From Pseudomonadota bacterium (lineage in GTDB: Bacteria > Pseudomonadota > Alphaproteobacteria > Acetobacterales > Acetobacteraceae), in contig JAJZEG010000003.1 in the NCBI GenBank assembly GCA_021828605.1, forward strand, positions 1 to 38,321: 38,321 bases of DNA, read 5' to 3'. Numbering within the stretch: position 1 is the stretch's first letter; each line of letters starts with the position of its first letter. Positions 16,428-31,674 of the stretch are shown in pieces. Below the pieces are notes generated by a model. That model was not told the DNA's origin, made no database searches, and saw only the letters and a program-made list of their open reading frames with translations. The position numbers and the translations under genes were made by a program.

Positions 16428-16445
16428 TGTCAAGTGATGTTTACA
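16428..16445. promoter_or_regulatory. PpsR box (TGT-N12-ACA) upstream of bchF
   Basis: TGTCAAGTGATGTTTACA matches the PpsR/CrtJ consensus exactly. It ends 63 bases before the bchF start, a position where bound repressor would block the promoter of the long bchF-to-hemA run. It also argues against the longer bchF reading from 16434, since that start would lie inside the box. Confidence 0.6.
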
Positions 16446-16508
16446 AGGGTCGTTGAGCGTCTGACCAGCACCGTTAACTGTTGCCCGTGGCAAGGTCACG
16501 GCTATGGC

Positions 16509-18304
<1,796 letters not shown>

Positions 18305-18306
18305 CG

Positions 18307-19789
18307 ATGCAGCTCACCCTCTGGACCTATGAAGGCCCGCCGCATATCGGCGCCATGCGCATCGCCACCGCCATGCGCGGTGTGCATTACGTGCTGCACG
18401 CGCCGCAGGGCGACACCTATGCCGACCTGCTCTTCACCATGATCGAACGACGCGACCAACGGCCCCCGGTCACCTACACCACCTTCCAAGCGCGCGATCT
18501 CGGCTCTGACACCGCCACCTTGTTCAAGGACGCCGTGCGCAGCGCCTATGACCGGTTCCGCCCCGAAGCCATGATTGTTGGTGCGTCCTGCACCGCCGAA
18601 CTCATCCAGGATGATCCCGGCGGGCTCGCCGAGGCGCTCGGCCTGCCCATCCCCGTCATTGCACTCGAACTCCCCGCTTATCAGCGCAAAGAAAATTGGG
18701 GCGCTGCCGAAACCCTGTATCGCTTGGTTCGCGCCGCCACGCTTAATTCCACCTTGGGCGCGACGCCGGAGCGGGGCGAATTCTCAGTCAATATTTTGGG
18801 CCCTACCGCGCTTGGTTTCCGCCATCGCGATGACCTTGCCGAAATCACCGGCCTGATCCATGCGCTCGGTATTCGCATCAACGCAATCGCGCCCTGGAAT
18901 GCGCGCTTCGCTGATTTGCAGCGGCTTCCCGCCGCCCACGCCAACATCGTGTTATATCCCGAAATCGCCGGAACCGCCGCCGCCTATCTCGCCCGCGCCT
19001 TCGGCCAAAAAACCATCAACACCGTGCCAATCGGCCTGCACGCCACCCGCGCCTTTGTCGCCGAGCTTGCCGCTTTGGCCAACATCACCGCTCCTAACAG
19101 CATCGAAGCCGATCAACGTTCGTCCTGGTATGCGCGTTCGGTTGACTCAACCTACCTCACCGGCAAGCGCGCCTTCATTTTCGGCGATGCGAGCCACGCC
19201 ATCGCGCTGGCCCGCGTCGCGGCGCAGGAAATGGGCTTCACCGTCGTGGGCCTTGGCACCTATAGCCGCGAATTCGCCCGCGATGTGCGCGACGCCGCCA
19301 CCCAATACGGTGTCACCGCCTTGATCAGTGATGATTACCTGGAAATCGAAGCCGCCATCGCCGCCGCTTCGCCAGAAATTGTCCTGGGCACCCAAATGGA
19401 GCGCCATATCGCCAAGCGCCTGGGGATTCCCTGCGCAGTGATTTCCGCGCCGGTGCATGTCCAGGATTTCCCCGCCCGCCGCGCGCCGATTATGGGGTAC
19501 GAGGGAACAAACGTCCTGTTTGACACCTTAACATACCCGTTGATGATGGGCCTCGAAGAACATCTTATTGGCATGTTTCGTGAGGATTTCGAGTTCCATG
19601 GCAATGCCGCCCCGTCCCATCTCGGCACCGAAGCCGCCGCCCGTCCCGCCGGTGCGATCACCGGTTGGGATCAGGCGGCACAGGCCGAGCTGAAAAAAAT
19701 CCCGTTCTTCGTGCGCAGCAAAGCGCGGCGCAATACCGAACATTTTGCTGCCGAACATGGCGTGAACGTCATCACCATAGAGACACTTT

Positions 19790-19818
<29 letters not shown>
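18307..19818 (+). CDS. bchB: dark-operative protochlorophyllide reductase subunit B
   Basis: BchB is the second half of the NB protein. It begins [20 protein letters not shown], the standard BchB/ChlB start, and has Asp36 in [12 protein letters not shown], the unusual aspartate ligand of the NB cluster. It continues with [33 protein letters not shown] and the nitrogenase-like core. It ends with the C-terminal domain that helps close the substrate pocket ([18 protein letters not shown]). The length of 503 residues is normal. It overlaps the longest bchH reading by 29 bases. With BchN and BchL the whole light-independent reductase is encoded here. Confidence 0.96.
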
Positions 19819-24368
<4,550 letters not shown>

Positions 24369-24369
<1 letters not shown>

Positions 24370-25067
24370 TGAGCGGCAGCACCTACGAACGCCGTCGCGG
24401 CGAAATCGAACATTATTTTGATCGCACGGCCCTGAGCACCTGGGCGCGCCTGACCTCCGATGCGCCGCTCGGGCGCATTCGCACCACGGTGCGCGCCGGG
24501 CGCGATGCGATGCGCGCCACCTTGTTAGCAATGCTGCCCGATGATCTAACCGGTGCGCGCCTGCTCGATGCCGGCTGCGGCACCGGCGCACTTGCCTTGG
24601 AGGCCGCACGGCGCGGCGCCGATGTGGTTGGTATCGATATCTCGCCGCAGCTCATCAGCATCGCTGCCGAGCGCGCAGCCAGTGATGCCGCCTCGCGCAA
24701 AATTAGTTTCAGCGCGGGCGACATGCTTGATCCTGGCCTCGGTCATTTTGATTATGTGGTCGCGATGGACTCACTGATCCATTACAACGCGCCAACGGTG
24801 GTTGATGCGCTCTGCAAACTTGCGGATCAGGTTGATCGCGCGATCCTGTTCACCTTCGCGCCGCGCACGCCAATCCTCGGCCTGATGCACGCCGTCGGTC
24901 GCCAATTTCCGCGCGGTGATCGCGCGCCGATGATCGAGCCCTTGGCCGAAGCCGCGCTGCATCGGGCAATCCGCACCACCCCTACGCTGGCGCCTTTTTC
25001 CATCGGACGGAGTGAAAAAATCGCCAGCGGGTTTTATGTCTCCAAAGCGTTGGAGCTGCATCGGTGA
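24369..25067 (+). CDS. bchM: magnesium-protoporphyrin IX methyltransferase
   Basis: BchM methylates the C13 propionate of Mg-protoporphyrin IX using S-adenosylmethionine, the step after chelation. The 232-residue product starts with the BchM lead YERRRGEIEHYFDRTALSTW. It then has methyltransferase motif I (LLDAGCGTGALALEAARRGA), motif II (VVGIDISPQLI), a VVAMDSLIHYN stretch and a closing SEKIASGFYVSKALELHR, characteristic of BchM/ChlM. The start overlaps the bchL stop by one base. The stop overlaps the GTG start of lhaA. Its order directly after the chelatase subunit H and L fits the canonical bchFNBHLM block. Confidence 0.95.
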
Positions 25068-26524
25068 AACGTCAAACTTCCAGCAAAATGGCACCTTTCT
25101 GGATGCGGCTTGATGCCAGTTGGCTGCCCTTTGCCGATGCGGCAACCCCCGAACTGCCCATGCCGCGCTTGCTGCGCCTCTCCTTGTTCCAAGTTACCGT
25201 TGGCCTCGCTTTGGCCTTAATGATCGGCACCTTAAACCGGGTGATGATTGTCGAATTGCGCGTCTCGGCAGCCTTGGTCTCGTTCATGATCGCGGTGCCG
25301 TTGTTGCTCGCCCCCGCCCGCGCCATTATCGGCTTTCGCTCTGATCATCATCGCTCAGCCTTTGGCTGGCGCCGCGTGCCGTTCATCTGGTTCGGCACGC
25401 TTGGGCAGTTTGGCGGGTTCGCAATCATGCCCTTCGCCCTCATCGTGTTATCCGGTCATGTCCGCACCCATATCGGGCCTGCGGTCGGTGATATTGGTGC
25501 GGCACTCGCCTTTTTGATGGTCGGGCTCGGTATGCACACCGTGCAAACCGCAGGCCTCGCCCTCGCGACCGACCTCGCGCCCGAAGCCGCGCGGCCAAAA
25601 GTCGTCGCCATGCTCTCCTCGGGTCTTCTGGTCGGCATGATCAGCGGTGCGCTCATCTATGGTTTCCTGCTCACCCCGTTCAGCCTGTTCCGATTGATCC
25701 AGGTTCTCCAAGGAACTGCGGCGATCACCATGATTTTGAATGGTGTCGCGATGTGGAAACAAGAACCCCGCCGCAGCGACGCGCAAGTGGCGGCACTCAC
25801 CGCCAGCGCGGGCGAGCGGACCTTGCGCCACGCCTGGTCGCTGTTCCGCAGTCAACCCCGCGCCCTCCGCCGTTTGGTTGCCATCGGCCTCGGCACCCTG
25901 GCCTTCTCGATGCAGGATATTCTGCTCGAACCCTATGGCGGGCAAATCCTGCATCTCGCGGTCGGGCAAACCACCGCACTGACGGCGATGTTAGCAACCG
26001 GCGCTGGCCTTGCTTTCGCCTTTGGCGGCAGGCGGCTCGCGCGGGGCGCTGATCCCTATCGCCTCGCCGCTGCCGGCGCGCTTATCGGTCTGTTCGCGTT
26101 CTGCGCTGTTATTTTTTCAAGCCCGCTGAACTTGCCGCCTTTGTTTGCGGCTGGCGTGTTTCTGGTCGGTCTCGGTGGCGGTCTGTTTTTGGTCGGCACT
26201 TTGTCGGACGCCATGGGCCGGGTGGTCGGCGGGATGAGTGGCCTTGCGTTAGGCGCCTGGGGTGCAGTGCAAGCGCTCGCCGCCGGTTGCGCCATCGCCC
26301 TCGCTGGCATCGTTCGCCATATCGTCGGCACCCTAGTCAATGTCGGCGCGTTTGGTCCGGCGATCAACAGCCCCGCCGCTGGCTATCTCGCCGTCTATGA
26401 AATCGAACTTTTGCTCCTGTTCATTACCCTGATCGCCATCGGCCCGTTAGTTCGCCGCCGAGAAATAAACCCCGTCAGCCCGCCGCCCAGCCATCCCGCC
26501 CGTTCCCTCACCGCACAACTCTAA
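25064..26524 (+). CDS. lhaA: LhaA (PucC-family) light-harvesting complex assembly protein
   Basis: LhaA is a membrane protein of the BCH/PucC major-facilitator-like family that helps assemble the light-harvesting 1 antenna, probably by handling bacteriochlorophyll. The 486-residue product has about twelve hydrophobic helices. Family motifs include GTLNRVMIVELRVSAALVSF, APARAIIGFRSDHHRSAFGW, RRVPFIWFGTLGQFGGFAIMP, AGLALATDLAPEAARPKVVA and QDILLEPYGGQ. The start is GTG at 25064, overlapping the bchM stop (GTGA); an ATG at 25088 is the alternative. puhA follows after 13 bases. This bchM-lhaA-puhA order is conserved in purple bacteria. Confidence 0.94.
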   Translation: MKRQTSSKMAPFWMRLDASWLPFADAATPELPMPRLLRLSLFQVTVGLALALMIGTLNRVMIVELRVSAALVSFMIAVPLLLAPARAIIGFRSDHHRSAFGWRRVPFIWFGTLGQFGGFAIMPFALIVLSGHVRTHIGPAVGDIGAALAFLMVGLGMHTVQTAGLALATDLAPEAARPKVVAMLSSGLLVGMISGALIYGFLLTPFSLFRLIQVLQGTAAITMILNGVAMWKQEPRRSDAQVAALTASAGERTLRHAWSLFRSQPRALRRLVAIGLGTLAFSMQDILLEPYGGQILHLAVGQTTALTAMLATGAGLAFAFGGRRLARGADPYRLAAAGALIGLFAFCAVIFSSPLNLPPLFAAGVFLVGLGGGLFLVGTLSDAMGRVVGGMSGLALGAWGAVQALAAGCAIALAGIVRHIVGTLVNVGAFGPAINSPAAGYLAVYEIELLLLFITLIAIGPLVRRREINPVSPPPSHPARSLTAQL

Positions 26525-26537
26525 CACGAGGTCCATC

Positions 26538-27311
26538 ATGCAAACCGGTGCCATAACCCCTTATATCGATGTCGCTCAATTGGTGCTTTACGCGTTCTGG
26601 ATCTTTTTCGCAGCCCTGATCTGGTACCTGGTCAAGGAGAATAAGCGCGAAGGCTATCCGCTGGTCACCAACCGTCCCGGCGAACGGCCAACCGGGTTGG
26701 TGCCGCTACCCGCCGCAAAAACCTATTTGCTGCCCAACGGAAAAACCAAATCAGTGCCGTGGAACGAGCCGCTCGAAGTGCTCAACGCCCGCCCATCATC
26801 GCCCTTGGAAGGCGCGCCGATCATCCCGCTCGGCAACCCGATGCAGGATGGGCTTGGACCCGCCGCTTACACGCAACGCTCGAACGAGCCGGAAACCCTG
26901 CCGGATGGCGAGCACCGCATCGTGCCCATGCGCGTCGCCCATAGCTATAGTGTCGCGAGCGAAGACCCCGATCCGCGCGGCGCCCCGGTGATCACCCTGG
27001 ATGGCAAAATCGCAGGCACGGTAATCGATCTTTGGGTCGACCTCGCCGATCAACAGCTAGTCTGGTATGAGGCCGAGGCCGCCACCACCCCGCCGCGCCG
27101 GGTCATGTTCCCCGCAGCCCTCGCTTGCGTGCAGGGCTCAGGTCGCGCGGTCAAAATCAAAGTGGTTTCGGTTACCGCAGGCCAATTCGCCGAGGCACCT
27201 AGCTTGCAGAACCCCAACCAAATCACCCCGCGCGAAGAAGATCGTTTAATGGCCTATTTCGCATCAGGCCATCTATACGCCACACCCGCGCGCTCGGAGC
27301 CTTACCTATGA
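26538..27311 (+). CDS. puhA: photosynthetic reaction centre H subunit
   Basis: The H subunit caps the reaction centre on the cytoplasmic side and helps protons reach the secondary quinone. The product (257 residues) has one N-terminal transmembrane helix (VAQLVLYAFWIFFAALIWYLV). A cytoplasmic PRC-barrel-like domain follows, with PLGNPMQDGLGPAAY, a VPMRVAHSYSVASEDPDPRG segment and TLDGKIAGTVIDLWVD. It ends with the ITPREEDRLMAYFASGHLYA motif found in PuhA. A clear Shine-Dalgarno (CACGAGGTC) precedes the ATG. The stop overlaps puhB as ATGA. Subunits L, M and C are not encoded in the window, so pufBALM must be elsewhere. Confidence 0.96.
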   Translation: MQTGAITPYIDVAQLVLYAFWIFFAALIWYLVKENKREGYPLVTNRPGERPTGLVPLPAAKTYLLPNGKTKSVPWNEPLEVLNARPSSPLEGAPIIPLGNPMQDGLGPAAYTQRSNEPETLPDGEHRIVPMRVAHSYSVASEDPDPRGAPVITLDGKIAGTVIDLWVDLADQQLVWYEAEAATTPPRRVMFPAALACVQGSGRAVKIKVVSVTAGQFAEAPSLQNPNQITPREEDRLMAYFASGHLYATPARSEPYL

Positions 27312-27967
27312 GCCATCAAACCCGCACGCCAAACGGCCTGCCGCACGGGCTGCCATCCGGCGAAACAGTGCTCTGGCAGGGGAAACCCGATTTCCGCACC
27401 TTGCTCATGGGCGCGTTCCGCTTGCGCCTGTTAAGCGTCTATGTCGGCGTCATCATCATCTGGAGCTTGGTCAGCTCCGCCTTCGCGGGATACCAGTGGC
27501 ATGAATTGTTAGCGTCAATGATCTGGGCAATCGGCCTCGGCGCGGTGGCGCTTGGGATGATCGCGCTCATGGCCTGGCTCACCGCCCGCAGCACCGTGTA
27601 TAGCATCACCTCCAAACGCGTCGTCATCGCCTATGGCGCCAGCATTCGTAAACATCTCAATCTGCCGTTCGCAAAAATTGAATCGGCGGGAATTCGTCTC
27701 GCTGTTGATGGTATCGGTGACATCCCGCTAACCCCCGATGCTCAATCACGCCTCTCCTATATTTTGCTCTGGCCGCACGTCAAAGCGGGCAAATCCGCCC
27801 GCACCGAACCGATGCTGCGCGCTGTGCCCGATGCCGCATCGGTTGCCAAAATCCTCGCCGATGCCTGGGCAGTCCATCAAGGTGAGGCCATCAGTCTTTC
27901 GCGCCGCGACCAATCAGCCCCGGCCCGTAATGCAATCGCGCCGCTCGGTCAGGCACGCGCCGCATGA
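27308..27967 (+). CDS. puhB: photosynthetic complex assembly protein PuhB
   Basis: PuhB is needed for reaction centre and LH1 assembly in Rhodobacter. The 219-residue product starts GLPSGETVLWQGKPDFRTLL, typical of the bacterial PH-domain type. It has two membrane helices (about residues 43-62 and 73-93) and then a PH-like domain with VYSITSKRVVIAYGASIRKHLNLPF. The C-terminal part contains a WPHVKAG segment and a conserved PDA-type stretch. It is coupled to puhA and puhC by four-base overlaps at both ends. The mechanism of PuhB remains unclear; it is usually described as an assembly factor. Confidence 0.92.
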   Translation: MSHQTRTPNGLPHGLPSGETVLWQGKPDFRTLLMGAFRLRLLSVYVGVIIIWSLVSSAFAGYQWHELLASMIWAIGLGAVALGMIALMAWLTARSTVYSITSKRVVIAYGASIRKHLNLPFAKIESAGIRLAVDGIGDIPLTPDAQSRLSYILLWPHVKAGKSARTEPMLRAVPDAASVAKILADAWAVHQGEAISLSRRDQSAPARNAIAPLGQARAA

Positions 27968-28434
27968 ACAACGTGGCCACCCACACGCACGAAACCCAGC
28001 GCGTGCCGCGTTGGGTGCTTATTTTCGCGGGCACCCTGATGCTCAGCACCATTGGCCTCGCCGGCTATGCGCGCATCAACCACACCGGCGGCCAACCGAT
28101 TGATTTTCACGCCGGCGCCACGCAAATCGTGTTCCGCCAACTCGCTCACGACGCCATCAGCGTGACCACACCCACAGGCGCCCCAATCGCCACCATCGCC
28201 CCCACCGCTGATGCGTTCTTGCGAACCACCATGCGCACCATGTTAGTTGCCCGCGCTCGCACCGGCCAATCGCGCACAGCACCCTTCCTGCTCATCCCCC
28301 AAGCGGGTGGCGCGCTCATTCTCGATGATCCACTAACGGGCCGCAACGTCTTTCTGCAAGCCTTTGGCCCGGCCAACCAAGCGCAATTCGCCGCCCTGCT
28401 CGCACCGTCTCGCGCCGCACCACAAAGGAATTAA
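27964..28434 (+). CDS. puhC: photosynthetic complex assembly protein PuhC
   Basis: PuhC is a small membrane-anchored protein needed for normal levels of the RC-LH1 core. The 156-residue product has a charged N-terminus, one transmembrane helix (about residues 16-37, VPRWVLIFAGTLMLSTIGLA), then a soluble, probably periplasmic domain. The domain matches the PuhC pattern, with RQLAHDAISVTTPTGAPIATI, a PTADAFLRTTMRTMLVARAR segment and DPLTGRNVFLQAFGPANQAQF. The start overlaps puhB as ATGA; the next ORF starts two bases after the stop. The identification rests on pattern and position. Confidence 0.9.
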   Translation: MNNVATHTHETQRVPRWVLIFAGTLMLSTIGLAGYARINHTGGQPIDFHAGATQIVFRQLAHDAISVTTPTGAPIATIAPTADAFLRTTMRTMLVARARTGQSRTAPFLLIPQAGGALILDDPLTGRNVFLQAFGPANQAQFAALLAPSRAAPQRN

Positions 28435-28436
28435 TC

Positions 28437-28721
28437 ATGGCAGCCACCCCGATCACAGTGCGCTGCTCGATCGATATCGAACAAACGCCTGCCAGTTTCC
28501 ACGCCCACGCGATCCCCGAAAATATCGACATCCGCGCGGGTGACATCGTGATGGTCCATGATGCGCCGCACGAGATTCTGTTCGGCGACCATCTGATCGG
28601 CGAGCGGTCGGGCGTGTTGATCCGGGCGGGTCTGCTCACTCGGATCTGGACCCGGCTCAGCGCTTTCGCCGAACTTTCCGAACTCTACGAAGTTGGTTTC
28701 CAACCGCGAACCGGAGTTTGA
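28437..28721 (+). CDS. small protein of unknown function between puhC and acsF (94 aa)
   Basis: I do not recognise a named family. The 94-residue product has a good Shine-Dalgarno (AAAGGA) upstream of the ATG and no membrane helix. It looks like a small beta-rich soluble protein: a strand ITVRCSIDIEQT, a middle DIRAGDIVMVHDAPHEI with FGDHLIGERSGVLIRAG, and a helix RLSAFAELSELYEVGF at the end. It lies two bases after puhC and three before acsF, so it is fully inside the operon. I recall similar short ORFs at this position in other purple-bacterial clusters, without a known function. A role in AcsF or PuhC assembly is only a guess from position. Confidence 0.8.
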   Translation: MAATPITVRCSIDIEQTPASFHAHAIPENIDIRAGDIVMVHDAPHEILFGDHLIGERSGVLIRAGLLTRIWTRLSAFAELSELYEVGFQPRTGV

Positions 28722-28724
28722 GCC

Positions 28725-29801
28725 ATGAACGCCGTCCGTCAGATCAACGCTGAAACCAATGCCCCGAACGCGCAAACCGCCTCGGCGCAAGTCAGCACCA
28801 TGCTCAGCCCGCGCTTTTACACCACCGATTTCGACGCCCTCGACCAAATCGATGTCGCCCCAATCCGCACCCAATGGGACGCGCTGATGGCAGAGTTCAA
28901 AGCCGATCCGAACAAGGGCCACTTCATCCGCACCGACGAGTTTGCCGTCGATATTTCCGGCATGCCCGAGGCCTTGCGCCGGGAGTTTCTCGATTTCCTG
29001 GTCAGCTCCGTCACCGCCGAATTCTCCGGCTGCGTGCTCTATGCCGAAATCAAAAAGCGCGTGAAAAACCCGGATTTGCAAGCCTTGTTTGGTTATATGA
29101 GCCGCGATGAAGCGCGCCATGCCGGGTTCATCAACGAGGCCCTCCACGACCTCAACATGAAGGTTGATCTGGGCTTTCTCACCCGCGCTAAAAAATACCA
29201 TTTCTTCAAGCCGAAATTCATTTTCTACGCGACCTACCTGTCTGAAAAAATCGGCTACGCCCGCTATATCTCAATTTACCGTCAGCTCGAACGCCATCCC
29301 GAACTGCGCATCCATCCCATTTTCAAATGGTTCCGCGAATGGTGCAACGATGAGTTTCGTCACGGCGAAGCCTTCGCTCTGTTGATGCGCGCAAATCCGT
29401 GGATGCTCACCGGCTTCAACCGTCTGTGGGTGCGGTTTTTCCAACTCGCGGTGTTCGCGACCATGTATGTGCGTGATCACGCGCGCCCGCATTTCCATGC
29501 CGCCCTTGGCCTTGAGCCGACATCGTATGACATGCAGGTATTTCGCATCACCACCGCGATTTGCGAGCAAGTATTCCCGGTTACCCTCGATATCGAAAAT
29601 CCAAAGTTCCTTGCTGGTCTCGAGCGGTTACGCAAAATCGATGTCGCTAATCTAGCGCTGCGCAACCAGCCCGGCCTCGGCGCCAAACTCAAACGCACCA
29701 AACATGTCATCCAAGCCGCAATCACGTTCGCGGGCCTCTATGTGATGCGCGCGAAATCAAAAACGCTACCCGCCGAAATTCGCCTCCAGCCGACCTGGTA
29801 A
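28725..29801 (+). CDS. acsF: aerobic Mg-protoporphyrin IX monomethyl ester cyclase
   Basis: AcsF is the oxygen-dependent diiron enzyme that closes the isocyclic ring E of protochlorophyllide. The 358-residue product shows the carboxylate/histidine diiron motifs: Glu in [34 protein letters not shown], and the late [15 protein letters not shown]. The conserved [19 protein letters not shown] segment is present too. Length and motifs are complete. No BchE, the oxygen-independent cyclase, is in the window, so pigment synthesis in this organism probably depends on oxygen, as in aerobic anoxygenic phototrophs. It is followed after 23 bases by the PuhE-GTPase fusion, with AGAGGAAG before that start. 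Confidence 0.96.
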   Translation: MNAVRQINAETNAPNAQTASAQVSTMLSPRFYTTDFDALDQIDVAPIRTQWDALMAEFKADPNKGHFIRTDEFAVDISGMPEALRREFLDFLVSSVTAEFSGCVLYAEIKKRVKNPDLQALFGYMSRDEARHAGFINEALHDLNMKVDLGFLTRAKKYHFFKPKFIFYATYLSEKIGYARYISIYRQLERHPELRIHPIFKWFREWCNDEFRHGEAFALLMRANPWMLTGFNRLWVRFFQLAVFATMYVRDHARPHFHAALGLEPTSYDMQVFRITTAICEQVFPVTLDIENPKFLAGLERLRKIDVANLALRNQPGLGAKLKRTKHVIQAAITFAGLYVMRAKSKTLPAEIRLQPTW

Positions 29802-29824
29802 TCCATTTTGTTAGAGGAAGCGTC

Positions 29825-31648
29825 ATGAGCAGCTATCTGATTCCCGGCCTGTTTGCCTTGTTCATCTGGTGGTTCAGCACCGGCGCCATTATTTTTCTCG
29901 ATGGCCTACCGCGCAACAGTTTCAAATGGAGCATGCTCGGCGCCAGCGCGGTCTATGCGATTTGCGTCATCGGCCTGATCCGGGTTAGCCACCAAACCAC
30001 GATCGGCGCCGCCTACTGGGCCTTCGGCTTTGGTCTATTCGCCTGGGGTTGGCAGGAAATCAGCTTTTACATGGGCTATGTCACCGGCCCGCGCAAAGCC
30101 GCCTGCCCGGAAAATTGCCGAGGCTGGAAGCATTTCGGTCACGCCATTCAAACCAGCCTTTGGCATGAACTCGCAATCATCGCCTCCGCCGTCCTGATCA
30201 TCGCCGCCACCTGGGGCCAACCCAACCAAATCGGGGTCTGGACGTTCATGGTGCTGTGGTGGATGCATCAAAGTGCCAAGCTCAATGTATTTCTCGGTGT
30301 GCGTAACCTCAATGAAGAGTTCCTTCCAGAACATCTCAACTTTCTAAAAAGCTTCCTCCGCCGCGAGCCGATGAACCTGCTATTCCCGATCTCGATCACC
30401 GTCTCCACCGTGATCGGCACCATGATGTTCGAGCACGCTGCTAACGCGACCAGCGCTTTCGCCCGCGCGGGTGACACCTTCATCGGCGTGATGATGGCGC
30501 TGGCAATTCTCGAACATTGGTTTCTGGTCGTGCCACTTCCCGCCGCTAAACTTTGGAGCTGGGGCCTGAAATCACGCAAACCCGCCCGCGCCTTCGATGT
30601 TGAAATCATCGCGGGTTTTCTGGGTGCTGGCAAAACCACCTTCATGCGCCGCAGGCTCGATATGTTGAGCGCCGTGCCCGCCGAGAAGCGCGAAAAAACC
30701 GTGGTTCTGGTCAATGATTTCAGCTCCGTCGGCATTGATGGCTCGCTGCTGCGCGGCCAAGGTGCCGATGTGGTGGAGCTGCCCAATGGCTGTATTTGCT
30801 GCACCCTGAAAAATGATCTGGCGAGCCAGCTGCAAGAGGTTGTCGGATCCTACGCCCCTGATCGTGTGTTAATCGAACCCTCCGGCGTCGCCGATCTCGC
30901 CTCCCTGATCGGCGTGTTAGAGCGTCCGCAAATCGCTCCATTCAAACGCAGCCTGTCGGTGATCACCATGATCGATGCTGGCGCGTTTCTGGGTGACTAC
31001 GCCGAAATGCAGGCCCACTTCACCGCCCAGGCCCGTCTCGCCGGCACCATTATTATCAATAAAACCGACTTGGTCAGCGCCGCCGAGCGCCGCACCGTGG
31101 AGACGACCCTCACCCGGCTCAATCCCGACGCGCGCATTCTCACCGCCCGCTACGGTGCCGTCCCTGCCGATATTTTTGCGGGCACCAAGACCCCGTTGAC
31201 CGAAATCGACGCGCCCGCCTCAACGCACGACCACCCGCCGCATGATCATGCGGCACACGCGCATCACGATCACCATGATTGCGACCATGCCACCTGCAAC
31301 CATCCAGAACACGACCACGACCACAGCCATGACCACGCGCATCAAGACGCGCTCGGCTTCGCCTCCTGGTCGAGCACGCTGGACTCGGTCTGCGATATCG
31401 ATGCTCTCCGCCGCGTGCTTGATGACGCAGCCGATGGGCAATTTGGCATCATCGCGCGGCTGAAAGGCCTGGCGCGCGCCGGGCGCGGTTGGGTCCAGTT
31501 TGACGTCGCCGGGCACCGCGCCAGCGTCACCGCCTTTGCCGCCCCCGCCGATGAGCAGCCGCGCGTCATCGCCATCGGTCGCGATCTCAACGAAGCGGCG
31601 CTGGCAACAGCGTTCGCCGGATGCGCCTTGCGTCTCGCCGCCGAATAA
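29825..31648 (+). CDS. puhE: PuhE fused to a COG0523 (CobW/G3E) metal-chaperone GTPase
   Basis: One 607-residue frame joins two families with no stop or shift between them. Residues 1-250 are PuhE (putative photosynthetic complex assembly protein 2), with several membrane helices and [38 protein letters not shown] and [18 protein letters not shown]. Residues 257-607 are a COG0523 GTPase: Walker [10 protein letters not shown] (264-272), [12 protein letters not shown], the metal motif GCICC (Cys323, Cys325, Cys326), EPSGVAD, and NKTD (412-415) for guanine. A loop at 468-507 holds 17 His and two Cys, and a CobW C-terminal domain closes the protein. COG0523 proteins deliver or buffer Zn, Co or other metals using GTP. 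Being anchored by PuhE, the GTPase should sit on the cytoplasmic face near the assembling core. Most PuhE proteins are about 250-280 residues. Confidence 0.9.
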   Translation: MSSYLIPGLFALFIWWFSTGAIIFLDGLPRNSFKWSMLGASAVYAICVIGLIRVSHQTTIGAAYWAFGFGLFAWGWQEISFYMGYVTGPRKAACPENCRGWKHFGHAIQTSLWHELAIIASAVLIIAATWGQPNQIGVWTFMVLWWMHQSAKLNVFLGVRNLNEEFLPEHLNFLKSFLRREPMNLLFPISITVSTVIGTMMFEHAANATSAFARAGDTFIGVMMALAILEHWFLVVPLPAAKLWSWGLKSRKPARAFDVEIIAGFLGAGKTTFMRRRLDMLSAVPAEKREKTVVLVNDFSSVGIDGSLLRGQGADVVELPNGCICCTLKNDLASQLQEVVGSYAPDRVLIEPSGVADLASLIGVLERPQIAPFKRSLSVITMIDAGAFLGDYAEMQAHFTAQARLAGTIIINKTDLVSAAERRTVETTLTRLNPDARILTARYGAVPADIFAGTKTPLTEIDAPASTHDHPPHDHAAHAHHDHHDCDHATCNHPEHDHDHSHDHAHQDALGFASWSSTLDSVCDIDALRRVLDDAADGQFGIIARLKGLARAGRGWVQFDVAGHRASVTAFAAPADEQPRVIAIGRDLNEAALATAFAGCALRLAAE

Positions 31649-31674
31649 CTGCGACAACCTGGAGAGTGCGTATA

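Larger units (their letters stand above)
16149..16508. promoter_or_regulatory. divergent control region between ppaA and bchF
   Basis: This 360-base stretch has no supported gene and must hold the promoters for both arms of the cluster. It contains two overlapping PpsR-like boxes near the ppaA end (16199-16216 and 16214-16231) and one perfect box near the bchF end (16428-16445). It also has a palindrome TGTGGTACACA at 16372-16382 and a small GGCATTTTTGCC palindrome at 16319-16330. TTGACA -35 hexamers occur on both strands at the twin boxes, but I could not place matching -10 elements, so transcription starts are not assigned. The minus-strand open frames across it do not look like proteins. 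Confidence 0.6.

Noticed and set aside
25448..25969. Minus-strand 173-codon frame inside lhaA.
   Set aside because: It is a hydrophilic Glu/Gly/Asp-rich shadow of a hydrophobic gene, and the sense frame matches LhaA along its full length.
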